Shown here piece by piece: positions 25,623-34,218 of a DNA stretch of 64,000 nucleotides (positions are counted from its first letter, which is position 1; each line of letters begins with the position of its first letter). Made by a program: the position numbers and the translations under genes. The stretch covers positions 36,529-100,528 of the forward strand of contig CAYUSA010000002.1 in NCBI GenBank assembly GCA_964447335.1. The letters run 5' to 3'. This stretch comes from HRBIN12 sp964447335. Its GTDB lineage: Bacteria; Actinomycetota; UBA4738; HRBIN12. A model generated the notes under the pieces. That model had not been told where the DNA came from and searched no databases. It saw only the letters and a list, made by a program, of their open reading frames with translations.

Positions 25623-26756
25623 ATGAGCGAGCTCACCGAGGTGCTCGAGGCCATCGAGTCGCTCACCGCCCGTGGCGAGCGCCTCGCGCTCGCCACGGTC
25701 GTCGCCGTGCGCGGCTCGACCTACCGCCGACCCGGCGCCCGCCTGCTCGTGCCCGAGGAGGGCGCGCCCATCGGCAACATCAGCGGTGGGTGCCTCGAGA
25801 GCGACATCGCCGACGTCGCCCGGATCGTGATGCGCGAGGGCAGCGCGCGGGTCGTCTCGTTCGACCTCACCGCCGAGGACGAGGCCGTGTGGGGCTGGGG
25901 CCTGGGCTGCAACGGCGCGATCGAGCTGTTCGTCGAACCCGCCGGCAAGGCCGCCGAGGTCGCCGGCGCGCTCCGCCTGGCGTTGGAGGAGGACCGCCCG
26001 ATCTGCGTGATCACGGTCCTGGACTCGAGCGTGGCGGGCGTCGAGCAGGGCAGCCGGATGCTCGTGGAACCGGGCGGCGCCGCGCGGGGCTCGCTCGGCG
26101 ACGCGACGGTGGATCGGGCCGCCGCCGAGGCCGGCGCCGAGCTCCTCGCCGCCGAGCGCTCAGAGGTGCGCGAGCTCGCCGAGGGCGTCCGCGCGTTCAT
26201 CGAGGTGCTCGAGCCCCCGCTCCGCCTGGTCATCTGCGGCGCCGGCCACGACGCGGCGCCGCTCGTCGCCGCCGCCGCCGGCCTCGGCTGGAGCCCGGTC
26301 GTCGTCGACGACCGCCCCGCGTTCCTCACGCGCGAGCGCTTCCCGCAGGCCGCCGCGTTCGTCGCCCTCGAGCGCCCCGACGAGGTCGCCGCGAAGGCGC
26401 CGCTCGACCGGCGCACGTTCGTGGTCGTGATGACGCACAACTTCCTGCGCGACAAGGACTACCTGCGCGAGCTCCTGCGCTCACCCGTGCGGACGATCTC
26501 GATGCTCGGCCCGGGCGCGAGGACCCAGCGCCTGCTCCACGAGCTCCGCGACGAGGGCCTGCAGATCGGCGAGGCCGAGGAGGCGCGCCTGCGCAGCCCG
26601 GCGGGCCTCGATCTCGGCGCCGAGGGTCCCGAGGAGATCGCGGCCGCAATCGTCGGCGAGATCGTGGCGATCAAGCGCGGCCGCGAGGGCGGGTTCCTGC
26701 GCGACCGCCCCGGCCCGATACACGAGCGCCACGCCCCGGCCCGGCCCGAGACCTAG
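25623..26756 (+). CDS. XdhC/CoxI family molybdenum-cofactor insertion protein
   Basis: A 377-residue protein. The N-terminal XdhC/CoxI domain has VRGSTYRRPGARLLV near 30, NISGGCLESDIA near 55 and GLGCNGAIELFVEP near 97. The C-terminal Rossmann half has ICGAGHDAAPLV near 202. XdhC-type chaperones bind molybdopterin, protect it and deliver the sulfurated cofactor to molybdenum hydroxylases. The divergent coxS/coxM transcript makes that complex the natural client. The gene ends by sharing a CTAG with the stop of the convergent gene. Confidence 0.9.
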   Translation: MSELTEVLEAIESLTARGERLALATVVAVRGSTYRRPGARLLVPEEGAPIGNISGGCLESDIADVARIVMREGSARVVSFDLTAEDEAVWGWGLGCNGAIELFVEPAGKAAEVAGALRLALEEDRPICVITVLDSSVAGVEQGSRMLVEPGGAARGSLGDATVDRAAAEAGAELLAAERSEVRELAEGVRAFIEVLEPPLRLVICGAGHDAAPLVAAAAGLGWSPVVVDDRPAFLTRERFPQAAAFVALERPDEVAAKAPLDRRTFVVVMTHNFLRDKDYLRELLRSPVRTISMLGPGARTQRLLHELRDEGLQIGEAEEARLRSPAGLDLGAEGPEEIAAAIVGEIVAIKRGREGGFLRDRPGPIHERHAPARPET

Positions 26757-27160
26757 GCCGAGGCGGGCGGCTCTCCTTCGGCCCAGCCCTCGGCCCACGC
26801 GGCGAGCAGCAGCGGCATGCCCGAGAAGAAGAACAGACCGAGCCCGACGAGCGGATGGGACTGCAGGACCGCGTTCAGGCTCGCGACGACGGACCCCACC
26901 GCGGCCGCGCGCAGGAGCCACCCCGCGAGCACGTGCCTCGACCGCGCGAGCCAGACGCCGAGCATCCCGGCGGCCGCGAGCGCCAGCACGGCGAGGAACG
27001 CCGCGGTGTGCAGGGGGCCGTCGATGTCGCCGTTCGTGTACCCCAGGCTCCCCGCCCGGACCATCACGTCCGCGAACAGGAGCGCGGCGGACCCGACCAG
27101 GCCGAACCCGACCACCGCCTCGCGCCCGAGCCGCCGCTCCGACGCCGCCTGATCCGACAT
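26753..27160 (-). CDS. Four-helix membrane protein of unknown function
   Basis: A 135-residue hydrophobic protein with about four transmembrane segments (18-36, 50-70, 76-95, 100-122) and no recognised motif. It has a cytoplasmic polar N-terminus. The ATG at 27160 follows a purine-rich GGGGGGACGGGGG leader. It is convergent with the XdhC gene, sharing four bases (CTAG), and divergent from cydA. Function not recognised. Confidence 0.65.
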   Translation of the reverse strand: MSDQAASERRLGREAVVGFGLVGSAALLFADVMVRAGSLGYTNGDIDGPLHTAAFLAVLALAAAGMLGVWLARSRHVLAGWLLRAAAVGSVVASLNAVLQSHPLVGLGLFFFSGMPLLLAAWAEGWAEGEPPASA

Positions 27161-27289
27161 CCCCCGTCCCCCCTTTCCGATCGACCCACCCTACGCCTGC
27201 ACACCGGCTTCCGCAGCCCCCGTCCGCGAGCGCACGGAGCGCTCCCCGTCCGTTCGACCCGTCGGGAGGGGGTCGCACGCCCGGCCCCG

Positions 27290-27323
27290 GGTTCTCGCCA
27301 CCCGCGCGAGGATGGCGAGGACC
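27290..27323 (+). promoter_or_regulatory. Hairpin in the cydAB leader region
   Basis: GGTTCTCGCCA (27290-27300) pairs with TGGCGAGGACC (27313-27323) across a 12-base loop, with one G-T wobble. It lies 23 bases before the cydA start and could affect translation or mark an operator. No Rex-like site was seen. Confidence 0.3.
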
Positions 27324-27346
27324 CGCGAGAACGCGGAGGAGGCCGC

Positions 27347-28723
27347 ATGGACGCGTTCGATCTCGCCAGGCTGCAGTTCGCCGTCACCACGATCTTCCAC
27401 TTCTTCTTCGTGCCGCTTTCGATCGGGCTCGCCTTCATCACGGCGATCATGCAGACGGCGTGGTACCGGACGAAGGACCCCGCCTACCTGCGCATGACGA
27501 GGTTCTGGGGGAAGCTCTTCCTCATCAACTTCGCGCTCGGCGTCGTGACCGGCATCGTGCTCGAGTTCCAGTTCGGGATGAACTGGTCGGCGTACAGCCG
27601 GTTCGTCGGCGACGTGTTCGGCGCCCCGCTCGCGATCGAGGGGCTCGCGGCCTTCTTCCTCGAGTCCACCTTCCTCGGGCTGTGGATCTTCGGTTGGAAG
27701 CGGCTGCCCCCCCGCGTGCACCTCGCGAGCATCTGGCTCGTGGCGATCGGCACGTGCATCTCGGCCTTCTTCATCCTGGCGGCGAACGCGTGGATGCAGA
27801 ACCCGGTCGGCTACGCCGTGAACCCGGAGGCGGGACGGGCCGAGCTGCGAGACATCATGGCGTTGCTCACCAATCCCAGGCTGTGGATCATGTTCCCGCA
27901 CACGGTCCTCGCGGCCCTCGCGACCGGGGGGATGTTCGCGATCGGGGTCTCGGCGTGGCACCTGCTGCGCGGGGGGGACCGACCCGTCTTCCGTCGCTCG
28001 ATGACGATCGCCCTCGCGCTCACGCTGTTCGCGGTCATCGGCGTGGCCTTCAGCGGCCACCAGCAGGCCCAGATGGTCGCCAGGCAGCAGCCGATGAAGA
28101 TCGCTTCGGCCGAGGCGCTCTGGGAGACGGAGCGCGGGGCCGGGTTCTCCCTGTTCGCCGTCGGCGACGTCGAGAACGGGCGGAACCACATCAATATCCA
28201 GATCCCGCACCTGACCTCGGTGCTGGCCACGAACACGTGGGACGGCGAGGTGCGAGGCATCAACGACCTCCAGGCCGAGTACGAGCAGAGGTACGGGCCG
28301 GGCAGCTACGTCCCGGTGGTCGGCGTTCTGTACTGGACCTGGCGCGCCATGATCGGCGCAGGGATGCTCATGCTCCTGATCGCGGTCGTCGGGCTGTGGC
28401 TGGTGCGCAGGCGCAGGATGGGAACGGCGACGTGGTTCCTGCGGGTTGCACCGTTCGGGATCGTTCTCCCGTACGTCGCGAACTCGACCGGCTGGATCTT
28501 CACCGAGATGGGCCGGCAGCCGTGGGTCGTCTTCGGCGTGATGAAGACGACCGACGCCGTTTCCCCGGCGGTCGGCATCGGCTTCGTCCTGACCACGCTG
28601 ATCGGCTTCACCGCGATCTACGGGCTCCTGACCGTCGTCGGCGCGTATCTGCTGGTCAAGTACGCGCGCTCGGAGCCGCCGCAGATCGATACGCCCGCGG
28701 CCGAGCCGGCGCTCGTGTACTGA
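27347..28723 (+). CDS. cydA: Cytochrome bd oxidase subunit I
   Basis: A 458-residue CydA with nine or so transmembrane helices. The first helix has FHFFFVPLSIG with the heme ligand His at about 18, PHTVLAALATGGMF near 184 carries the second histidine, and GRQPWVVFGVMKT near 388 contains the conserved GRQPW and the Met ligand. The Q-loop is the short type, accounting for the length relative to E. coli CydA (522). It oxidises quinol and reduces oxygen with high affinity. The start has GGAGGAGG about six bases upstream. cydB follows after 13 bases. Confidence 0.95.
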   Translation: MDAFDLARLQFAVTTIFHFFFVPLSIGLAFITAIMQTAWYRTKDPAYLRMTRFWGKLFLINFALGVVTGIVLEFQFGMNWSAYSRFVGDVFGAPLAIEGLAAFFLESTFLGLWIFGWKRLPPRVHLASIWLVAIGTCISAFFILAANAWMQNPVGYAVNPEAGRAELRDIMALLTNPRLWIMFPHTVLAALATGGMFAIGVSAWHLLRGGDRPVFRRSMTIALALTLFAVIGVAFSGHQQAQMVARQQPMKIASAEALWETERGAGFSLFAVGDVENGRNHINIQIPHLTSVLATNTWDGEVRGINDLQAEYEQRYGPGSYVPVVGVLYWTWRAMIGAGMLMLLIAVVGLWLVRRRRMGTATWFLRVAPFGIVLPYVANSTGWIFTEMGRQPWVVFGVMKTTDAVSPAVGIGFVLTTLIGFTAIYGLLTVVGAYLLVKYARSEPPQIDTPAAEPALVY

Positions 28724-28736
28724 GGGGGTGGCGGGG

Positions 28737-29810
28737 ATGGAACAGGGCTACCTGAACCTCGAGACCCTGTGGTTCGGGCTCATCGCCGTCCTGTGGATCG
28801 GCTACTTCTTCCTGGAGGGATTCGACTTCGGCGTCGGGATCCTGCTGCCGTTCCTCGGCAAGGACGACGTCGATCGCCGGATCACGGTCAACACGATCGG
28901 CCCGGTGTGGGACGGCAACGAGGTGTGGTTGATCGTGGCCGGCGGGGCGACGTTCGCCGCGTTCCCCGAGTGGTACGCCACGCTGTTCAGCGGCTTCTAC
29001 CTCGCGCTGTTCCTGATCCTGGTGGCGCTGATCTTCCGCGGCGTCGCGTTCGAGTTCCGGGGCAAGGACACGCACCCCGCGTGGGCGCGGTGGTGGGACC
29101 GTGCGATCTTCTGGGGCTCGGCGGTTCCGGCCCTGCTGTGGGGCGTCGCCTGGGCGAACATCCTGCGCGGGGTGCCGATCGACACGAACAAGGAGTTCGC
29201 GGGCTCGTTCTTCGACCTGCTGAACCCGTACGCGCTCCTCGGTGGGGTGACCTCGCTGCTGCTGTTCACGCTGCACGGGGGCGTGTTCCTCACCCTGAAG
29301 ACCGACACGGAGCTGCAGATGCGGGCCCGGCGGGCCGCGAAGGTCCTCGCGCTGCCGGCGACGGCCGCCGTGCTCGCGTTCCTCACGTGGACGTTCTTCA
29401 ACGCGCGCGACAACGACGGCATCGTGCCGGGCGTGGTGCCGATCGCGGCGCTTGTCGCCGTCGCCACGGTCGAGTGGCTGCTGCGCGAGAAGCTCGACGG
29501 CTGGGCGTTCGTGGCCACCGGCCTCGCGATCGTGCTCATCATCGCGACGATCTTCCTCAACCTGTACCCGCGCGTGATGCCCTCGAGCATCGGGGCAGGC
29601 AACGACCTCACGATCTGGAACGCGGCCTCGACGCACTACACGCTGACGGTGATGACGATCGTCGCGCTGATCTTCACGCCGATCGTCCTGCTCTACCAGG
29701 GGTGGACCTACTGGGTGTTCCGCAAGCGGATCCGCCGCGCGGACGTCGAGCGCTCGGTCGACGGTGGGGTCGCTCGCCCGCCGGAAGGTGAAGCGCGGAG
29801 CCCCGCGTAG
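28737..29810 (+). CDS. cydB: Cytochrome bd oxidase subunit II
   Basis: A 357-residue CydB. LWFGLIAVLWIGYFFLEGFD at the start, PVWDGNEVWLIVAGGATFAAFPEWYA near 57, WGVAWANILRGVP near 137 and the late NAASTHYTLTVMTIVALIFTPIV are family signatures, with about eight transmembrane helices. It stabilises the heme dimer with CydA. The ATG at 28737 follows a GGGGG-rich ribosome site, and a GTG three codons upstream is less likely. No cydC/cydD or cydX gene is visible here. Confidence 0.95.
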   Translation: MEQGYLNLETLWFGLIAVLWIGYFFLEGFDFGVGILLPFLGKDDVDRRITVNTIGPVWDGNEVWLIVAGGATFAAFPEWYATLFSGFYLALFLILVALIFRGVAFEFRGKDTHPAWARWWDRAIFWGSAVPALLWGVAWANILRGVPIDTNKEFAGSFFDLLNPYALLGGVTSLLLFTLHGGVFLTLKTDTELQMRARRAAKVLALPATAAVLAFLTWTFFNARDNDGIVPGVVPIAALVAVATVEWLLREKLDGWAFVATGLAIVLIIATIFLNLYPRVMPSSIGAGNDLTIWNAASTHYTLTVMTIVALIFTPIVLLYQGWTYWVFRKRIRRADVERSVDGGVARPPEGEARSPA

Positions 29811-29813
29811 GGC

Positions 29814-30608
29814 TCAGTACCAGGCCTCGGAGGGGCCCTTGTACTCCTGGATCGTGTTGCCGCCGTCCACGACGAGGGCGTGCCCGGTCACGTAGCTCGC
29901 GTCCTCGGAGACAAGGAACAGGACCGCGGCGGCGATCTCCTCGGGGGTGCCGCTCCGGCCAAGCGGCGTGTTGCGCCCGGCGATCGCCTCCTCGGCGAGC
30001 TGCGAGCCGGATGCGATCCACCCCGGCAGGACCGAGTTGCACGTCACGCCGCTGCGGCCTGCCTCGAGGGCGACCGTGCGCATGAGGCCGTCCATGCCCG
30101 CCTTGGCGGCCGCGTATCCGGCGTTCTCGGGGTTCGTCGCGATCGGCCCGGTGACGCTCCCGACCATCACGATGCGGCCGTACCCGCGCTCGAGCATGCC
30201 GGGGAGCACGGCTCGGGTCACGTTGAACGCGGTCTTGAGGTTCAGCGCGATATCGCGGTCGAAGCGCTCCTCGGTGAGCTCGGCCACGCGTGCTCCTTCG
30301 GCGTCGTCGTCGAAGCCGGTCTGGAACATGCCCGCGTTGTTGACCAGGACGTCGATCCGGCCGAAGCGCTCGAGCACGGCGGCGACCATCGCTCGCGCGT
30401 CGCTCGCAACCGTGAGGTCGGCGACGAAGCCCGCCGCGTCGACCCCCTCGGCGCCGAGCCCGGACGCGCGCTCGTGGATCCGCTCGGTCGTCGCGGCGAC
30501 GGCGACCGCTGCGCCCCCGCCCCCGAGCGCCCGCGCGCACGCGAACCCGATCCCGGTCGGGCTGCCCGCGCCGGTGACGAGCGCCACGCGTTCCTCGAAC
30601 CCCCGCAT
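29814..30608 (-). CDS. SDR family oxidoreductase
   Basis: A 264-residue FabG-type short-chain dehydrogenase. The nucleotide loop is GAGSPTGIG near 14-22, NNAGMF near 87, the catalytic YAAAK near 160 and the typical VVDGG near the end. The substrate is unknown. The start at 30608 is preferred to an ATG four codons upstream because a TATGCT box ends seven bases before it, inside the longer reading. It is divergent from the coxG-like gene, whose start is 56 bases away, and ends three bases from the convergent cydB. Confidence 0.87.
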   Translation of the reverse strand: MRGFEERVALVTGAGSPTGIGFACARALGGGGAAVAVAATTERIHERASGLGAEGVDAAGFVADLTVASDARAMVAAVLERFGRIDVLVNNAGMFQTGFDDDAEGARVAELTEERFDRDIALNLKTAFNVTRAVLPGMLERGYGRIVMVGSVTGPIATNPENAGYAAAKAGMDGLMRTVALEAGRSGVTCNSVLPGWIASGSQLAEEAIAGRNTPLGRSGTPEEIAAAVLFLVSEDASYVTGHALVVDGGNTIQEYKGPSEAWY

Positions 30609-30615
30609 CGCCGCG

Positions 30616-30621
30616 AGCATA
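30616..30621 (-). promoter_or_regulatory. -10 box, leaderless SDR gene
   Basis: TATGCT on the minus strand ends seven bases before the ATG at 30608. It excludes the upstream ATG at 30620, which lies within the box. Confidence 0.5.
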
Positions 30622-30651
30622 CCGAGGGTGGCGGCCCCCGCGACCCGTGGG

Positions 30652-30657
30652 TACGCT
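30652..30657 (+). promoter_or_regulatory. -10 box, leaderless coxG-like gene
   Basis: TACGCT ends seven bases before the ATG at 30665. It forms a divergent pair with the minus-strand box at 30616-30621. Confidence 0.55.
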
Positions 30658-30664
30658 CCGCGCG

Positions 30665-31231
30665 ATGCGGATCGAGAACGCGTTCACCGTTCCCGTCGCC
30701 GCCGACCGCCTGTGGAGCTCGCTCCTGGACGTCGAGCGGGTGGCGCTCTGTCTCCCCGGCGCCGAGCTCACCGAGACCCTCGACGAGCGCACCTGGAAGG
30801 GGCGCGCGACGGTGAAGCTCGGCCCGGTCTCGCTGGAGTTCGCCGGCACCGTCGAGATGCAGGAGCGAGACGACGCGGCTCACCGCATGGTCCTTCGCGC
30901 GAAGGGGCTAGAGCAACGGGGCAAGGGGGCGGCGAGCGCGCTCGTGACGAGTTGGCTCGAGCCGGGCGAGGGTCTCACGACGGTGCGAACGCAGGCCGAG
31001 ATCAAGCTCACGGGCTCGGTCGCACAGCTCTCTCGCGGGCTGCTACCCGACGTCACACGGAAGCTCACGAACCAGTTCGCCGAGTGCCTCCGGGCCTCGA
31101 TGCTCGCGGCCGAGGGAACGCCGGCCGAAGGCGCGCCGGCCGAGGCGGCGCCGGTGGGGGGGCTGCGCCTCGCGCTGTGGGCGATCTGGCGGTGGGTCAC
31201 CCGCCCGTTCCGGCGGTCACCGACCTCATGA
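30665..31231 (+). CDS. CoxG family (SRPBCC fold) protein
   Basis: A 188-residue carbon-monoxide-dehydrogenase-accessory CoxG-type protein. MRIENAFTVPVAADRLWSSL, CLPGAELTE, WKGRATVKLGPVSLEFAGTV and the late GSVAQLSRGLLPDVTRKL stretch define the SRPBCC/CoxG domain, followed by an alanine-proline linker and a possible C-terminal amphipathic or membrane helix (LRLALWAIWRWVTRPF). CoxG is thought to recruit CO dehydrogenase to the membrane. Its 3' end overlaps the nucleotidyltransferase gene by four bases, linking it to molybdenum-cofactor handling. Confidence 0.87.
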   Translation: MRIENAFTVPVAADRLWSSLLDVERVALCLPGAELTETLDERTWKGRATVKLGPVSLEFAGTVEMQERDDAAHRMVLRAKGLEQRGKGAASALVTSWLEPGEGLTTVRTQAEIKLTGSVAQLSRGLLPDVTRKLTNQFAECLRASMLAAEGTPAEGAPAEAAPVGGLRLALWAIWRWVTRPFRRSPTS

Positions 31232-31809
31232 TCGCCGCGGTCGTGCTCGCCGCAGGCTCCTCGACGCGCTTGCGGAGCACGAAGCAGCTCCTGCCCCTGC
31301 ACGGCCGGCCGCTCGTCCTGCACGCGGTGGACGCGGCACGCGATGCCGGCATCGACGAGATCCTGGTCGTCGTGGGTCACGAGGCCGACCGCGTCACCGC
31401 CGCCCTGCCCGAGGACGTCCGCGCCGTCGCGAACCCGCAGCACGAGCGCGGGCAGTCGACCTCGGTCCGGGCGGGGCTCGACGCGCTCGGGCCGGACGTC
31501 GAGGCGGTCCTCGTGCTGCTCGCCGACCAGCCGGGCGTGCGACCCGAGGACCTTCGGGCGCTCGTCGAGGCCTTCCGGGACGGGGTGGGCCCGGTGGTCC
31601 GTCTGCGCTACGCGGACGCCCCCGGCCCGGCGCTCCTCGGCCGCGAGGTCTGGCCCGAGGTCCGAGCGCTCGTCGGCGACACCGGCGCGAGGACGTTGCT
31701 GGACGCCCACCCCGAGTGGGTCCACGAGATCGCGGTCGCCTCGCCGGCGCCGGCCGACGTCGACACGCAGGAGGATCTCGACCGGGCTCGGGCGCTCGAG
31801 GAGCCCTGA
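31228..31809 (+). CDS. Molybdenum cofactor nucleotidyltransferase (MocA/MobA-like)
   Basis: A 193-residue NTP-transferase. VVLAAGSSTRLRSTKQLLP at residues 5-23 is the GSxxxRxxxxK nucleotide loop, and VLLADQPGVRPEDL near 92 carries the metal-binding aspartate. The LADQPG form and small size fit MocA, which makes molybdopterin cytosine dinucleotide for hydroxylases of the xanthine dehydrogenase/CO dehydrogenase class. The coxG-like gene immediately upstream (ATGA overlap) and the nearby XdhC gene support that role. A strong hairpin follows the stop. Confidence 0.87.
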   Translation: MIAAVVLAAGSSTRLRSTKQLLPLHGRPLVLHAVDAARDAGIDEILVVVGHEADRVTAALPEDVRAVANPQHERGQSTSVRAGLDALGPDVEAVLVLLADQPGVRPEDLRALVEAFRDGVGPVVRLRYADAPGPALLGREVWPEVRALVGDTGARTLLDAHPEWVHEIAVASPAPADVDTQEDLDRARALEEP

Positions 31810-31815
31810 GACGAA

Positions 31816-31845
31816 GAGGAGCCCCGGCGCAGGCCGGGGCTCCTC
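31816..31845. terminator. Hairpin terminator between convergent genes
   Basis: A perfect 13-base stem GAGGAGCCCCGGC with a four-base GCAG loop lies 7 bases after the MocA-like stop and 26 bases from the convergent CAP-domain gene stop. There is no T tract, so it may act bidirectionally as an I-shaped actinobacterial terminator. Confidence 0.75.
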
Positions 31846-31870
31846 GCATCTACAGCTAGGTCGGGAGGGG

Positions 31871-32335
31871 CTAGCCGTAGAAGATGACCGTCACCCAGAG
31901 TGTCCCGTCTGACTTCACGATCCCGATCGCCGCGTGGTCGTACCGCTTCTGGAGGATGTTGTGCCGGTGCGGCTTCGACGCCATGAAGGCGTCCTGGAGG
32001 TCGGTGAGAGACGAGCCGACGCCCACGTTCTCGCCTCCCATCGACCAGTCCAGGCCGTCCAGCTCATCCGCGAGATCCTCCGAGTGGAACAGGTACCCCG
32101 CCGCCGCCATGGCACGGCTGTGCTTCGTGGCGTAGCGGGACAGCTTCGCGTTCAGCGCGAGGACCTTCTTGCCGTGCTCCGCACGGTCCTCGTTCGTGAG
32201 CGAGAGCATCTGTTCCCGGCGGTCCGAAGATGCGGCTGCTCGGGCGTGGTCGGTCGCGATCCCTGAAGCGAGCAGCGCGAGGACGAGGAGGAAGCCGGCC
32301 GCGGTTCTCGCGCACCGGCTGTTCGCCTTCACCAT
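31871..32335 (-). CDS. Secreted CAP-domain (YkwD/SCP-like) protein
   Basis: A 154-residue protein with a signal peptide (positive start, hydrophobic run LLVLALLASGIA, cleavage near ARAAAS at about 35) and one CAP domain. LTNEDRAEHG near 50, HSRAMAAAGYLFHSEDL near 72, GENVGVG near 100 and HRHNILQKRYDHAAIGI near 122 are the CAP signatures with the cavity His and Glu. Bacterial CAP proteins act at the envelope, with poorly known activity. GGTGGAGG sits six bases before the ATG. A c-di-GMP-I riboswitch in the leader suggests control by biofilm or motility signalling. Confidence 0.9.
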   Translation of the reverse strand: MVKANSRCARTAAGFLLVLALLASGIATDHARAAASSDRREQMLSLTNEDRAEHGKKVLALNAKLSRYATKHSRAMAAAGYLFHSEDLADELDGLDWSMGGENVGVGSSLTDLQDAFMASKPHRHNILQKRYDHAAIGIVKSDGTLWVTVIFYG

Positions 32336-32367
32336 CTCGCGCCTCCACCTCAGGGTCCCGGGGGAGG

Positions 32368-32389
32368 CCGGGCTCCGGGGGGAGTCCGG
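32368..32389 (-). promoter_or_regulatory. Hairpin between riboswitch aptamer and ribosome site
   Basis: On the minus strand CCGGACTCC and GGAGCCCGG pair around a CCCC loop with one mismatch. No T tract follows. It is the best candidate for the expression platform of the riboswitch. Confidence 0.4.
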
Positions 32390-32478
32390 TCCTTCGGCAA
32401 CTCGGCCACCCGCGCTCCTTCGAGCGGTGGGGTCCGGAGCTTTGCGTCCCGCCGTTCCCGACGGTTTGCCTTTCTCGG
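32390..32478 (-). promoter_or_regulatory. Cyclic-di-GMP-I (GEMM) riboswitch
   Basis: Reading the minus strand, the invariant blocks of the GEMM-I aptamer occur in order: GGCAAACC (32463-32470), a stem closed by a GGAA tetraloop (CCGTCG-GGAA-CGGCGG), GGGACGCAAAGC (32439-32450), a variable third stem and GGCCGAGTTGCC (32395-32406). The base before CAAACC is G, the identity associated with c-di-GMP binding; an A there marks the cyclic AMP-GMP variants. It sits 55 bases upstream of a secreted CAP-domain gene, on the same strand. Actinobacterial GEMM elements often precede cell-envelope genes. Confidence 0.88.
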
Positions 32479-32556
32479 GACCAACCCTTCGTTAGTTGGT
32501 ATCGGCAATGGCGAGGCACGAACCCATAGGACTTTCGGCTGAAAGGGGGACGGTCC

Positions 32557-33393
<837 letters not shown>

Positions 33394-33399
33394 CGGGCC

Positions 33400-33405
33400 A
33401 TCCTA
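33400..33405 (-). promoter_or_regulatory. -10 box, leaderless nitrilase gene
   Basis: TAGGAT on the minus strand ends six bases before the ATG at 33393. It abuts the truncated left end of the HxlR remnant. Confidence 0.5.
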
Positions 33406-33406
33406 G

Positions 33407-33643
33407 GTCACCGGTCGCATCGCGCTCGCGGGGACGCGCGAGGCCCGAGCCCCGGGGATCTCCGATCGCCTGCTCTCCGAGCGCCTGAGATCGCTCGAGG
33501 CGGACGGCCTCATCTCGCGCCGGGTCGCGCCGGACACGCCGGTCCGGGTCGAGTACACGCTCACGGACAAGGGCGCCGACCTGGCCGCCGCGATCGAGGC
33601 GCTCGCGGCGTGGGCCGAGCGCTGGACCGCCGCTCCGGCCTGA
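33407..33643 (+). pseudogene. HxlR family regulator, C-terminal remnant
   Basis: An open frame of 78 codons with no start codon (bounded upstream by an in-frame TAG at 33404-33406) encodes PGISDRLLSERLRSLEADGL, then VRVEYTLTDKGADL and a final IEALAAWAERW. This is the recognition helix, wing and dimerisation end of a winged-helix HxlR-type repressor. The first half of the domain, including the Cys-containing N-terminus, is missing, and the DNA that should encode it is instead the nitrilase promoter. It is a decayed gene or the scar of a deletion. Confidence 0.75.
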
Positions 33644-33649
33644 GCCTCC

Positions 33650-34132
33650 TCAGCGCTCCGAGGTTCGGCGCGTGAGCAGACCCCCCGCCGCGGCCGCGAG
33701 CCCACCGAGGGCGGACAGGTAGAGGCCGACGTTCGCGTCACCGCTCGTCGCAAGGCCGGCGCCGCCCACCTGCCCCTGCGCGACGGAGGCCGCCTGCGCG
33801 AACGCGAGAGCGACCGCCCCGAGGATGCAGCACCCGCCCGAGAACGACGCGATGGCCGACGCCCGACGGAGCCCTTCCCCGCCGAGGAAGAGCGCACCGA
33901 GTGCGAGCACCGCGACGGCCACGCCGAGCGCGAGCGCGAGGGCGCCGGTCCAGTGAGCGGTACCGAGCAGGCTCCGCTCCTGAACGAGCTCGCGGCCGAA
34001 GATCTCGCTCTCGCGGGAGGCCGAGGCGGTCCACCAGCCGAGCAGCACGCCGACGCCCGTGGTGAAGCCACCGATCGCGGCGAGGGTGACCGCCAGCGTC
34101 GGGATCAGCGTGCGACCGGGCGATTCCTTCAC
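33650..34132 (-). CDS. Four-helix membrane protein of unknown function
   Basis: A 160-residue protein with about four transmembrane segments (14-34, 62-83, 91-113, 133-152) and a soluble ERSLL loop after the first. The pattern of a first helix with GWW, then three alanine-glycine-rich helices, resembles actinobacterial Trp-associated hypothetical membrane proteins. The GTG start follows TTGGAGA. It ends seven bases from the convergent HxlR remnant. I do not recognise a function. Confidence 0.65.
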   Translation of the reverse strand: MKESPGRTLIPTLAVTLAAIGGFTTGVGVLLGWWTASASRESEIFGRELVQERSLLGTAHWTGALALALGVAVAVLALGALFLGGEGLRRASAIASFSGGCCILGAVALAFAQAASVAQGQVGGAGLATSGDANVGLYLSALGGLAAAAGGLLTRRTSER

Positions 34133-34218
34133 GGGTCTCCAAGGCGGCCGGCACGGCCGGTGTGGCCGCGCGCCGATCGTCCTACAGCGGGGACCACCAG
34201 GTCAAAGCGACGAAAGAC

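Noticed and set aside
32482..32556. A small gene upstream of the riboswitch
   Set aside because: Frames here are short and lack both a ribosome site and a leaderless box; the segment most likely holds only the riboswitch promoter.
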